From positions 1 to 9,373 of the forward strand of contig CAZTAK010000084.1 in NCBI GenBank assembly GCA_964611585.1: 9,373 bases of DNA, read 5' to 3'. A model generated the notes under the pieces. It searched no databases. It was not told the DNA's origin and saw nothing but the letters and a program-made list of their open reading frames with translations. This document shows positions 1 to 6,317 of this stretch, piece by piece (the first letter of the stretch is position 1; each line of letters opens with the position of its first letter). The stretch comes from CAZTAK01 sp964611585 (GTDB lineage: Bacteria > Pseudomonadota > Alphaproteobacteria > SHVP01). The position numbers and the translations under genes were made by a program.

Positions 1-93
1 TGGCCATTCTACGTCTTGGCAATAACATTCGAACGAATGCAATCGGGAGACTTCGCGGCCGCCGCGGACCCGGGTTCTCCCGGCGCCCATTGA
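1..93 (+). CDS. Possible 3' end of an unknown gene cut by the window edge
   Basis: Frame 1 reads 30 codons from the first base to a TGA at 91-93. It starts W-P-F-Y-V-L-A-I-T-F-E-R and ends D-P-G-S-P-G-A-H. The amino-acid mix looks like a real protein tail: a hydrophobic strand, then a small polar Ala/Gly/Pro-rich end. No other frame in this stretch looks coding. I do not recognise the family. It would lie upstream of, and on the same strand as, the truncated acetyltransferase, with about 200 bases between them. The piece is so short that chance is a real alternative. Confidence 0.3.
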   Translation, partial: WPFYVLAITFERMQSGDFAAAADPGSPGAH

Positions 94-301
94 GGCTGGT
101 GCACGCGACGCGCCATAGGGTTCGAGAGACCTTGATTGGTGACTATGGCAGAGGACCTGAGAAAATGGTTCCCGCTTCGGCAGCAACGTTCCGTTCGGTG
201 TGGGGTGATCGCTGCGCATATATCTGCCCCTCGCACTCAGCATGTCGCCTTGGTCAGCCCTGCTGCATTCCGGCTGACTCTTGGTTTGGGATTGTGATCT
301 G

Positions 302-640
302 ATGAAAGTCGGCCCCGCCGGCAACACTGGTGACGTCGCCCTTGTCCCACTCCTTCAGGACAACGTGACGGAAGAATACGTAAGCTGGTTGCAGGATCCT
401 GAGGTCACAAGATTCACCGAGATTCAGCCAGGAGAGACACTTGAGTCCGCGCGCGCATATGTCAAAGCCGCAGTCTCCGCACCCGATGCGGCCATCTGGC
501 GTATTAAGGCCGAAGGCGGCATCCACGTGGGAAACATTCGTCTCTCGAGGATAAGGCTTGAACATCGCCGGGCGGAAGTGGCGCTAATCATTGGTAACCG
601 CGATTGTTGGGGCCGCGGTATTGGCAGCAAGGCGCCCCTC
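302..640 (+). pseudogene. GNAT-family N-acetyltransferase (RimJ/RimL-like), 3' end lost
   Basis: The protein from ATG 302 opens with a typical RimL-type N-terminus (V-A-L-V-P-L-L-Q-D-N-V-T, then E-Y-V-S-W-L-Q-D-P-E-V-T-R-F). It continues through the central strands (H-V-G-N-I-R-L, then H-R-R-A-E-V-A-L-I-I-G) to the acetyl-CoA pyrophosphate-binding loop W-G-R-G-I-G-S-K-A at about residues 103-111. Family members are about 170-190 residues long and continue with a helix and a C-terminal strand. Here the similarity stops at about base 634, and the frame runs on to 733 as Arg-rich nonsense, because that DNA belongs to the opposite-strand HyuA fragment. Relatives acetylate amino groups, for example protein N-termini or nucleotide-linked amino sugars; the substrate here is unknown. 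A TTG at 281 is in frame, but ATG 302 fits the family start better. No clear Shine-Dalgarno is visible. Probably non-functional, because the second half of the fold is missing. Confidence 0.72.
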
Positions 641-1083
641 GCGGCCTTGGGCGCACGGTCTCGTCGACCGAGGCACCGTCGAAATCGCCGTACACGTTCC
701 TCGATTTCAAAGGTCCAGCGCCGCGGAACATAGGGTTCCGGGTACTCGGTGGCGTAGTCGTGGGGATTGAATTTGCCGCCTTCGCGCAAAACCAGCACGT
801 CGCGAAAGCCGTGCGTGGTGAGAAACGCGGTCTTGGCGATGTTGCCGGTGACGACCGCGTTGGTGGCGCGGGTGGTGCCGTAGATTAGCAGCTCGGCATC
901 GCCCAACACCGTGTCGAGCCCAAGGTTCCATTCCCCGGCCGTGACCGCAATTGCGTCGCGCATGCCCTCGAAGATTCGCTCGGGCGTCGTCAGCGCCTTG
1001 CCGATGGCCTGCCGGCCGCTGTCGTCGACAATCACCGCATCGGTGAAGGTGCCACCGGTATCGACGGCAATTCGGAATGTCAT
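640..1083 (-). pseudogene. hyuA: HyuA-type hydantoinase/oxoprolinase, N-terminal fragment
   Basis: ATG 1083 is preceded by a GGGGAG ribosome site. The protein begins with the diagnostic nucleotide-binding motif of the hydantoinase/oxoprolinase family, F-R-I-A-V-D-T-G-G-T-F-T-D (residues 3-15). Family blocks follow: A-L-T-T-P-E-R (30-36), L-I-Y-G-T-T-R-A-T-N-A (66-76), F-R-D-V-L-V-L-R-E-G-G-K (93-104) and Y-P-E-P-Y-V-P-R-R (114-122). Intact members have about 650-700 residues and hydrolyse hydantoins or 5-oxoproline with ATP, usually with a HyuB partner. Only about 131 residues remain in frame here. Near base 693 the frame turns Arg-rich, while the -1 frame reads G-D-F-D-G-A-S-V-D-E-T-V, which resembles the expected continuation, so a frameshift is likely. 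All similarity ends at about 640, where the GNAT fragment begins on the other strand. It lies 48 bases downstream of the amidase stop, on the same strand, and was probably the next gene of that operon. Confidence 0.85.
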
Positions 1084-1131
1084 TTGCGTCTCCCCGTACT
1101 TGTTTACTACGCCCGATCCGTTCTCCAAACC

Positions 1132-2430
1132 TCAACCGCCGTTGGCCTCGAGTTCGCATGACCATTGGGCGAGCGCCCGATCGAGGCCCGGCGCCGCGGC
1201 GAACTGTATACCAAGCGGAAGACCGTCTTTCGTTCCTGCCGGCATGTTGGCAATGGGGCCACCGAGCGCCGTGAAGGGCACGATGAGTTGCGGATCGCCG
1301 GTCGTCAAAGACGAAGGTGCCGGACCCGGCGCTGCCGGGAAGAGCATGACCTCATCCGGTCCGAAGGTGCTCCAGAAGGTGGCCGCCATGCCGTGCAGAA
1401 TTCCCCTGGCATCGACATAGCGCGCCACAGGCGTTGCAAGTCCGCGGCGGACGGTGTCTCTGAGTCGCTGCGAAACGTCGCCCGCGGGCGCGTCGGCAAG
1501 ATCGGGGTGGGCGTGGCCGACTTCGTATTCCGCGATGACGGTATGGTGGACCTGCACATTCGCAAAGGAGACCGGCGAGGCGGCGCGGCGAACCGGCCAG
1601 CCTGCCTCTGCCCACTCTTGTGCCAGCGCCTCGACCGCCTCGATGGCGGCCGCGTCCGCCGCTTCGAGGCAAGGATCCGCAATCATCACCAACTGCGGCC
1701 GTTCGCGGCGCGCCGGTGCCTTCTGCAAATAGGCCGGGCACATCGCAAGAAATCCCGCCACCGCATCGGCCAGCGTGAAACCGATCGTGCCGACCGTATC
1801 GAAGGCCGGGGCAAACGGCACCACGCCCGCTGCCGACAGGGAGAGCTTGCTCGGCTTGAATCCGCCGATGCCGCAGTAGGCTGCGGGCCGGTTAACCGAA
1901 CCGGCGGTTTGGGTGCCAAGCGCAAGCGGCGCCATCCCGCTCGCCACGGCGGCGGCGGAGCCGGCGCTGGAACCACCCGGCGTTCGGGTCAGATCGTGGG
2001 GGTTGCGGGTGGGCGGCACGCTTTCATAGAACGCAAATTCGGTGGTATGCACCTTGCCGAGGATTACCGCGCCGGCCTCGCGCAGGGTAGCCACCGTTTC
2101 GGCATCGGCCGCCGCCGGCCCGAGATGATCCCGCGTCGGGCTGAATGCCCGGGTCGGCAATCCGGCGACATCGATCACGTCTTTGATAGCCACCGGCACG
2201 CCGTGCAGGGGCCCGCGAATATGACCGTCGCGCGCTTCCAGGGTGCGGGCCTTGGCTTGCGCCAGCGCACCCTCGCGGTCGGGTCGGCACCAGGCATGAA
2301 TAACGTCGTCGACTTCATCGATCCGTGCAAAGCAGGCTTCCACCAGCTCAACCGGATCGATATCCCCGGCGACGATCCCACGCGCCATGTCCCGGACCCG
2401 CCCCGGGTCACGAACGTAGTTCTCTCCCAT
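1132..2430 (-). CDS. Amidase (amidase-signature family)
   Basis: A 432-residue member of the amidase-signature family, which hydrolyses amides through a Ser-cisSer-Lys triad. All three residues are visible: Lys83 in G-V-P-V-A-I-K-D-V-I-D-V, cis-Ser154 in P-G-G-S-S-A-G-S, and nucleophile Ser178 in Q-T-A-G-S-V-N-R-P-A. The 24-residue Ser-Ser spacing is the same as in fatty acid amide hydrolase. The C-terminus has the usual P-L-G-I-Q-F block. Length is near the family norm, there is no signal peptide, and the product is probably cytoplasmic. Start ATG 2430 has a G-rich ribosome site (GTGGGGGT) a few bases upstream. The substrate cannot be read from the sequence. The sequence resembles small-molecule amidases of the AtzE/allophanate-hydrolase/GatA superfamily, and nothing suggests a GatCAB role. 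The HyuA fragment follows closely downstream, which supports a catabolic role on amides or cyclic ureides. Confidence 0.93.
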   Translation of the reverse strand: MGENYVRDPGRVRDMARGIVAGDIDPVELVEACFARIDEVDDVIHAWCRPDREGALAQAKARTLEARDGHIRGPLHGVPVAIKDVIDVAGLPTRAFSPTRDHLGPAAADAETVATLREAGAVILGKVHTTEFAFYESVPPTRNPHDLTRTPGGSSAGSAAAVASGMAPLALGTQTAGSVNRPAAYCGIGGFKPSKLSLSAAGVVPFAPAFDTVGTIGFTLADAVAGFLAMCPAYLQKAPARRERPQLVMIADPCLEAADAAAIEAVEALAQEWAEAGWPVRRAASPVSFANVQVHHTVIAEYEVGHAHPDLADAPAGDVSQRLRDTVRRGLATPVARYVDARGILHGMAATFWSTFGPDEVMLFPAAPGPAPSSLTTGDPQLIVPFTALGGPIANMPAGTKDGLPLGIQFAAAPGLDRALAQWSCELEANGG

Positions 2431-2480
2431 AGCACCCCCACGCCTGTTGCCGTACCGGCGTTACCCCGCGACCGCCTCTA

Positions 2481-2486
2481 TTTATA
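2481..2486 (-). promoter_or_regulatory. Candidate -10 box for the amidase operon
   Basis: On the minus strand, TATAAA lies about 45 bases upstream of the amidase ATG, in otherwise very GC-rich DNA. No good -35 hexamer sits 16-18 bases further upstream, so this is only a candidate. It overlaps the start of the peptidase remnant on the other strand. Confidence 0.28.
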
Positions 2487-2495
2487 GCGGCATGA

Positions 2496-2660
2496 ATGGA
2501 GAGCGCGAGTTCCATCGTCGTCGTCATTGCGACCGACGCGCCCTGGGCGGCCGACCCGCCCCGGTTGCCGATATCGTGTTCGCGGCTGCCCCAGGTGGCA
2601 GGCCGCGGCGTCGCTTTGATGGGCAGCGCCGGCCTAATAACGGTCGATGTTGACCCCTGA
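2496..2660 (+). pseudogene. Scrap of a P1-family (DmpA/S58-type) aminopeptidase
   Basis: A 54-codon reading frame (ATG 2496 to TGA 2658-2660) contains S-S-I-V-V-V-I-A-T-D-A-P-W, followed by L-P-I-S-C-S-R-L-P-Q. P1/DmpA peptidases carry a near-identical conserved segment in their C-terminal part: G-S-I-I-V-V-(V/I)-A-T-D-A-P-L, then a helix with R-L-A-x-R ending in a Gly-rich turn. The core match is strong, but the intervening residues and everything before and after it are missing. A TGA at 2493-2495 closes the frame just upstream. It is therefore a fragment of about 50 residues from a protein that is normally about 330-380 residues long. P1 peptidases are self-processing N-terminal nucleophile enzymes that release N-terminal amino acids or cleave beta-peptides. 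The processing site and nucleophile are absent here. It lies head to head with the amidase. Confidence 0.55.
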
Positions 2661-2670
2661 GGGCGGTATC

Positions 2671-3027
2671 TCAGTTGTCCTCTTGGCTCGCCTCAGCCTG
2701 GACAACCCAGCCGGGATAACCTTCCTTTCCCGGATGCAGCAGAAGCGGCGGATACTCTCCGATCAAACCCGAAGTGCAGCAATAACCATCATTCACCCAT
2801 AAGGTGATGCAGACCGCAAAGCCATTCGTATTTCTCGCTTCGTACTCCACACCATAGTCGTAGCCAACCGAGTCGTATTTGTAGGTACTGTAAACCTCGA
2901 CGTTGCGATGCGACTGGTGAAACTCCTCCGCCAGCAACGAAGCCGTCGGCGCCCATGACAAGAGGCCGGCCAACAGGAGGGCGACGGTCGCGGTTCGAGG
3001 AACTTGCCGCGCGATCGTGTGACGCAT
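2671..3027 (-). CDS. Small secreted protein of unknown function, Tyr-rich
   Basis: 118 residues. Residues 1-33 look like a Sec signal peptide: basic start (R2, R7, R11), hydrophobic core V-A-L-L-L-A-G-L-L, and a likely cleavage after Ala33 (S-L-L-A, then E-E-F). The mature part, about 85 residues, is rich in Tyr (46, 49, 51, 56, 58, 62). It has three Cys (73, 83, 84) that could form a disulfide in the periplasm. The pattern of short strands with N-T-N-G-F-A-V-C-I-T-L and a later P-G-K-E-G-Y-P-G-W-V-V suggests a small beta-sandwich. No lipobox is present. Start ATG 3027 is supported by a GGGGGG ribosome site. I do not recognise the family. It sits among amide-catabolic enzymes in the same orientation, but nothing links it to them functionally. 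Confidence 0.72.
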   Translation of the reverse strand: MRHTIARQVPRTATVALLLAGLLSWAPTASLLAEEFHQSHRNVEVYSTYKYDSVGYDYGVEYEARNTNGFAVCITLWVNDGYCCTSGLIGEYPPLLLHPGKEGYPGWVVQAEASQEDN

Positions 3028-3073
3028 TTGTGCCCCCCAATCGATGCCTTGAAAAATGGTTGGCCGGATACAA

Positions 3074-3081
3074 TGACGTCA
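3074..3081. repeat. TGACGTCA palindrome upstream of the secreted-protein gene
   Basis: An 8-base perfect palindrome lies in the 81-base gap between the two small genes. On the minus strand it includes TTGACG, which could serve as a -35 element, but no matching -10 box lies at the right distance. It could be an operator half-site pair or chance. Confidence 0.2.
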
Positions 3082-3108
3082 ACCGGATTCAGGGCCGCAT
3101 GCAACGTG

Positions 3109-3411
3109 TTACCCGTCCAATAACTTCGCCTTGATGTGGCCTGAAACCGAAAACTCCTCGACCTCAATTATTCTTATCTCGGCACCTTTTGCCACCTCGA
3201 CTGCGGCTAATTCCTCACCGTTTTTTCCGGCTAGCTTGAAGGGGCCCCGTATCGCAAAAGTGTCAACGTCATCTTGATGACCTTGAAGGTAAGATTCGAC
3301 GATTTGCCTTGCCTCCTCTTCGGTATCGGCCTCCACGAAGCAACGGCCATCGAACGCCGATCCGGGGCCGGTATCGACCGACACTTTGAGTTTGAAAACC
3401 TTCTTGTCCAC
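3109..3411 (-). CDS. Hypothetical 100-residue acidic protein
   Basis: The frame starts at GTG 3411, which has a GGAG ribosome site 5 bases upstream. A TTG eleven bases further upstream opens a different frame and is not a rival start. The protein is acidic, with regular alternation of predicted strands and one helix: F-K-L-K-V-S-V near the start, E-E-E-A-R-Q-I-V-E-S-Y-L as a helix around residues 30-43, then strands F-A-I-R-G-P-F, A-A-V-E-V-A and E-I-R-I-I-E-V-E-E-F. This beta-alpha-beta-beta-beta outline suggests a small single-domain cytoplasmic protein. There is no signal peptide, Cys pair or membrane segment. I do not recognise the family. Its composition and ribosome site make it a believable gene. 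It is transcribed in the same direction as the genes on both sides. Confidence 0.68.
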   Translation of the reverse strand: MDKKVFKLKVSVDTGPGSAFDGRCFVEADTEEEARQIVESYLQGHQDDVDTFAIRGPFKLAGKNGEELAAVEVAKGAEIRIIEVEEFSVSGHIKAKLLDG

Positions 3412-3473
3412 TGCTTCTCCAATCCAGATTTCGCTCCAACGAGCGACTTCTCTCCCCCTTCGCCTACTTCCCG

Positions 3474-3479
3474 ATCATA
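3474..3479 (-). promoter_or_regulatory. Candidate -10 box for the two small genes
   Basis: TATGAT on the minus strand lies about 63 bases upstream of GTG 3411, in the gap after the oxidoreductase stop. The -35 position is poor. It would allow the two small genes to be transcribed separately from the oxidoreductase. Confidence 0.27.
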
Positions 3480-3514
3480 CGAGGCAAATTCTCCGGCGCT
3501 CGCAGCCTCTGAAG

Positions 3515-3542
3515 TCGCAAGGGAAGACCCTAACGCTTGCGA
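3515..3542. repeat. Inverted repeat downstream of the oxidoreductase
   Basis: TCGCAAG (3515-3521) and CTTGCGA (3536-3542) are perfect 7-base complements around a 14-base loop, starting 11 bases after the oxidoreductase stop. The position suits a transcription end or a 3' RNA-stabilising hairpin. No T-run follows on the minus strand, so it is not a standard intrinsic terminator. Confidence 0.38.
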
Positions 3543-3552
3543 TCGGGAAGAC

Positions 3553-4572
3553 TTACACCTTTACGACGATCTTGCCAATTTGCTGATTTGATTCCATGTA
3601 CCGGTGGGCGTCCGCGATGTTATCGAGCGACGGGAACACCTTGTCGATCACCGGCACCAGCGCGCCGCTTTTGAGGCGATCGAAAACGTACCTGACGCCG
3701 CTCGCCAGTTCTTCGGGCCGGCGCGCCGTGTCAAACAGGCTGTGCCATTTGACGTTCAACCGTTTGAGCAATGGAAACAACGCCGCAAACTGCGCGTCGT
3801 CAGGTGACAGATTGCCGTATTCGACGATCCGCGCCTCTGGCGCCGCCGCCTCCAGAATGTTGGAAAGAAACGGCCCGCCGATCGGGTCATAGACGACGCT
3901 GGCGCCGCGCCCGCCGGAAACCTCCTTCACGATCTGCGCCAGGTCCTGCTCGTCGGTGACGACGACATGATCGGCGTGCTGGAGCAACGCTTCCTTCTTG
4001 TCGCTGCCGCGTGTGGTGGCGATGGTCAACGCGCCCGCCTCTTTGGCCAGTTGCACGCCTGCGAGACCCGCACTGCTGCCGGCGGCCGTGACCAGCGCAA
4101 CATCCGAGGATGTGAGTTTGGCGAACTCGAACATCCCGCCCCAGGCCGTGAGATATTGACACCAGATGGCTGTGCCCTGCTCGGGCGTGAGATTGTCGGG
4201 ATAGTGAACAACAGCGGCAGCGGCAACGGTTGCCGTCTCGCCATAGACGCCATATTGGGCCGTCTTGTCAGTCCAGTTGCCATGCTCGTCGACGATGAGA
4301 TAGGGCACGGTCGAGACGCGATCACCGACTGCGACATTGGTAACACCCGGCCCGATCACCTCGACGACGCCGGCGGCCTCTAATCCGATGCGTGATGGAA
4401 AAACCGGCGCGAAGGCATATTTGCCCTGACGCAACATGCACTCGGCACGATTGAGGCCGAGCGCTTCGACCCTGATCCGGACCTCACCGCTGCCCGGTTC
4501 CTGATCGGGAACGTCATCGATCTTAAGTACCTCTGGGCCGCCGGTTTCATGAAATCGGACGATTCTGGACAT
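3553..4572 (-). CDS. Zinc-independent NADPH:quinone oxidoreductase-type enzyme (MDR superfamily)
   Basis: 339 residues from ATG 4572, chosen because the protein then begins M-S-R-I-V-R-F-H-E-T-G-G-P-E-V-L-K, the normal quinone-oxidoreductase N-terminus. A CGGAGGA ribosome site precedes it. In-frame codons up to 4638 add a non-homologous, basic leader. The GroES-like catalytic domain is at residues 1-125, with L-G-L-N-R-A-E-C-M-L-R-Q-G (38-50) and the G-L-E-A-A-G-V-V block (63-70). The Rossmann domain follows, with V-T-A-A-G-S-S-A-G-L-A-G at 161-172. The structural-zinc cysteines of alcohol dehydrogenases are absent. Relatives reduce quinones, enones or similar carbonyls with NAD(P)H; the substrate here is unknown. 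It is 81 bases downstream of the M81 gene, on the same strand. A second, truncated start of the same family lies at 6365. Confidence 0.92.
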   Translation of the reverse strand: MSRIVRFHETGGPEVLKIDDVPDQEPGSGEVRIRVEALGLNRAECMLRQGKYAFAPVFPSRIGLEAAGVVEVIGPGVTNVAVGDRVSTVPYLIVDEHGNWTDKTAQYGVYGETATVAAAAVVHYPDNLTPEQGTAIWCQYLTAWGGMFEFAKLTSSDVALVTAAGSSAGLAGVQLAKEAGALTIATTRGSDKKEALLQHADHVVVTDEQDLAQIVKEVSGGRGASVVYDPIGGPFLSNILEAAAPEARIVEYGNLSPDDAQFAALFPLLKRLNVKWHSLFDTARRPEELASGVRYVFDRLKSGALVPVIDKVFPSLDNIADAHRYMESNQQIGKIVVKV

Positions 4573-4604
4573 CGGAAAGATCCTCCGTGATGTTCGTTGG
4601 TGAA

Positions 4605-4636
4605 GGTATTGGGCGCGCGTTTCTCCAACCGATACC
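4605..4636. repeat. Inverted repeat between the M81 gene and the oxidoreductase
   Basis: GGTATTGG (4605-4612) pairs with CCGATACC (4629-4636) over 8 bases, with one imperfect pair and a 16-base loop. It lies in the 81-base spacer, after the M81 stop and before the oxidoreductase ribosome site. It could be an intercistronic hairpin or an operator. Confidence 0.33.
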
Positions 4637-4653
4637 AATGCCTAGGTATTGAT

Positions 4654-6114
4654 TCAGGACTCGGCGAACGGGTCGGCGACGTTCGGCCAGAAGGGGTGTT
4701 CGCGCTTGGTGTAATCAATGTTCGCGAAATTCGGATTAATAGCGCCGGGCGTTGCGACATAGATGATTTCTTTTGCGAGCGGCGCAAAGCCAGCATAGAA
4801 ATGCTGAGAGGATTTTACGACGATAACGCGTTGGTTGGTAAGATCGATCCCGAATTGAGAGAAGCCGTCGGGATGAAAGACCTGCGTCCGTGCCGAACAC
4901 AAGACCAGGTTGATTGGACCCGCAGAAATCCAGACCGAATCGCCCATACGTTCGGTGCCTGAACCGAAAGGCTGAGCCGCGCCCGTGATGACCTTGCGGA
5001 CGGTGGCCCGGATGTCGACCGGGTCACCCGAAAACACACCGCATTTTCCGCCGACGCGCAGATCAAGGATCGCCCCTTCGCCGCCGTCCTGACAAAATCG
5101 CACGGCAATGGGATCCCAAAAAAATCCCAAAGTTGCACTTTCGACCGGGCTGTCGAGGATTGGCCGCAGAAGGAAGGTCGAATCGCCGGGCGCGCCACCA
5201 CCGGCGTTGTCAGCGATATCGGCGAGTACGACCGGCCCGGATGTTGCGGCCAGGGCCCGCTCGACGGCGTAATCGCCATCGACATAGTCGCCGCCGGTCT
5301 GCGCACGCATTTCCCACAGGTCTTTTGCCAGCGTAGCGGCAAGAGTTCGTCCCTTTTCCGGCTGGTCGTCGGTAACCACCAGCATGCGGGCGCCCACATC
5401 CTTTACGTCGCCCCAGGGAAAACCGTGTCCAAAAGACACCGACAGCACGCCGTCATGACCCTCCAAAGACTTGAGATGATCGACAAAGCCTCGCACCGGC
5501 TCTTTCGGGGTGCGCCACATGCTGGTCATCCGGCAGTCGTGCACCGAGATGCATGGTTTTGTCTTGCCTTCGGCGGCGTCGCGGCAGAGCGCGTAGGTTT
5601 CGCGCGCGCGGTCCGCCCCGTCGATGTGCGGATACTCTTTGAACGTGACGATCGCAGTCGCGTGGCGCACCATTTTCCCGGTGATGTGGCAGTGCAGATC
5701 GAGTTCCACACCAATCGGCACGTCGGGCCCGATCACCGCCCGGGCCCGCGCAATGAGGTCGCCCTCGCAGTCGTCTTCGCCTTCCGCAACCATCGCCCCG
5801 TGCAACATGAACAGCACTATATCGAGCGGCATCGCGGCCCGCATATCGGCAATGATCTCGTCGCGAAACGCCTGATACACACTGGCGACGGTGCGGCCTG
5901 CCGGTTGCGCGGCGGCGCACAGACTTTCGACGACGGTGTGCCCTTCAGCCTCTGCGAGCTCGCGCCACACACACAGGGGCTCGCTGAAGATTGACGGGGG
6001 ATGGCGCGTGGCGTCGCCATGGAACAATCCGGTTTCCCTAAATCCGAATTCTCCGGTCGGGATTGGCGAGAACGTATTCGTCTCGGTCGCCAGCGCGGCG
6101 ATAAAAACTTTCAC
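4654..6114 (-). CDS. M81-family metallopeptidase (MlrC/microcystinase C-like)
   Basis: 486 residues. The N-terminus K-V-F-I-A-A-L-A-T-E-T-N-T-F-S-P is characteristic of the M81/MlrC family (DUF1485), whose founding member degrades linearised microcystin and its tetrapeptide. Conserved blocks are M-L-H-G-A-M (103-108), the probable zinc-site motif E-L-D-L-H-C-H (137-143), F-K-E-Y-P-H-I-D (158-165), and the C-terminal domain with D-I-A-D-N-A-G-G-G-A-P-G-D-S-T (about 300-314). Length fits the family (about 480-530). The start is GTG 6114. It aligns with the usual first residue, but no good ribosome site is visible upstream. No in-frame ATG lies nearby upstream, although the frame stays open. Most relatives sit in amide- or peptide-catabolic clusters with unknown substrates, so microcystin should not be assumed. 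It lacks a signal peptide and is probably cytoplasmic. The DUF917-like remnant ends 67 bases upstream. Confidence 0.92.
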   Translation of the reverse strand: MKVFIAALATETNTFSPIPTGEFGFRETGLFHGDATRHPPSIFSEPLCVWRELAEAEGHTVVESLCAAAQPAGRTVASVYQAFRDEIIADMRAAMPLDIVLFMLHGAMVAEGEDDCEGDLIARARAVIGPDVPIGVELDLHCHITGKMVRHATAIVTFKEYPHIDGADRARETYALCRDAAEGKTKPCISVHDCRMTSMWRTPKEPVRGFVDHLKSLEGHDGVLSVSFGHGFPWGDVKDVGARMLVVTDDQPEKGRTLAATLAKDLWEMRAQTGGDYVDGDYAVERALAATSGPVVLADIADNAGGGAPGDSTFLLRPILDSPVESATLGFFWDPIAVRFCQDGGEGAILDLRVGGKCGVFSGDPVDIRATVRKVITGAAQPFGSGTERMGDSVWISAGPINLVLCSARTQVFHPDGFSQFGIDLTNQRVIVVKSSQHFYAGFAPLAKEIIYVATPGAINPNFANIDYTKREHPFWPNVADPFAES

Positions 6115-6181
6115 GTCCGGGGGGCCGGGCGCATCGGCGGGCCGCCGTGCCTCATCTTCGGACGGCTGCGCCGGGCCGTGA

Positions 6182-6317
6182 TCATGCGATCGATTCGATC
6201 GCTTGGAACGGCTCGTCGATCCCGAAACACCTGGGGCCGAGGATCGCCAGCGCCTCCGGGGTGCGCCTGATGGTCGGGACGCTGTCCCCCCATGACCTTG
6301 ACCCTCTGGCCGTAACG
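6182..6317 (-). pseudogene. Tail of a DUF917-like (hydantoinase-associated) protein, frameshifted
   Basis: The minus strand reads Y-G-Q-R-V-K-V-M-G in the frame of the preceding oxidoreductase start. A run of six C on the plus strand (6286-6291) then intervenes. Removing one base of that run makes the reading continue as D-S-V-P-T-I-R-R-T-P-E-A-L-A-I-L-G-P-R-C-F-G-I-D, ending I-E-S-I-A and a TGA at 6182. From memory, the C-termini of DUF917 proteins (the S-methyl thiohydantoin desulfurase type, often next to HyuA) carry G-x-R-V-x-V-x-G, then (W/x)-R-T-P-E-x-L-x-L-V-G-P-R-x-F-G-(Y/x)-D. The match in order and spacing is good. Only about 45 residues of a roughly 360-residue protein remain. The coding character is clear; the family name is less certain. 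Confidence 0.45.

Noticed and set aside
600..733. Plus-strand continuation of the acetyltransferase in another frame
   Set aside because: Neither alternative frame shows the expected helix and strand of the GNAT C-terminus. The same bases read well as HyuA on the other strand.
1165..2487. 440-codon open frame on the plus strand
   Set aside because: It is fully antisense to the well-supported amidase. The translation is dominated by Arg, Gly and His, as expected of a high-GC mirror frame, and has no recognisable motif.
5425..5994. 189-codon open frame on the plus strand
   Set aside because: It lies wholly inside and antisense to the M81 gene, and its composition is typical of a mirror frame.
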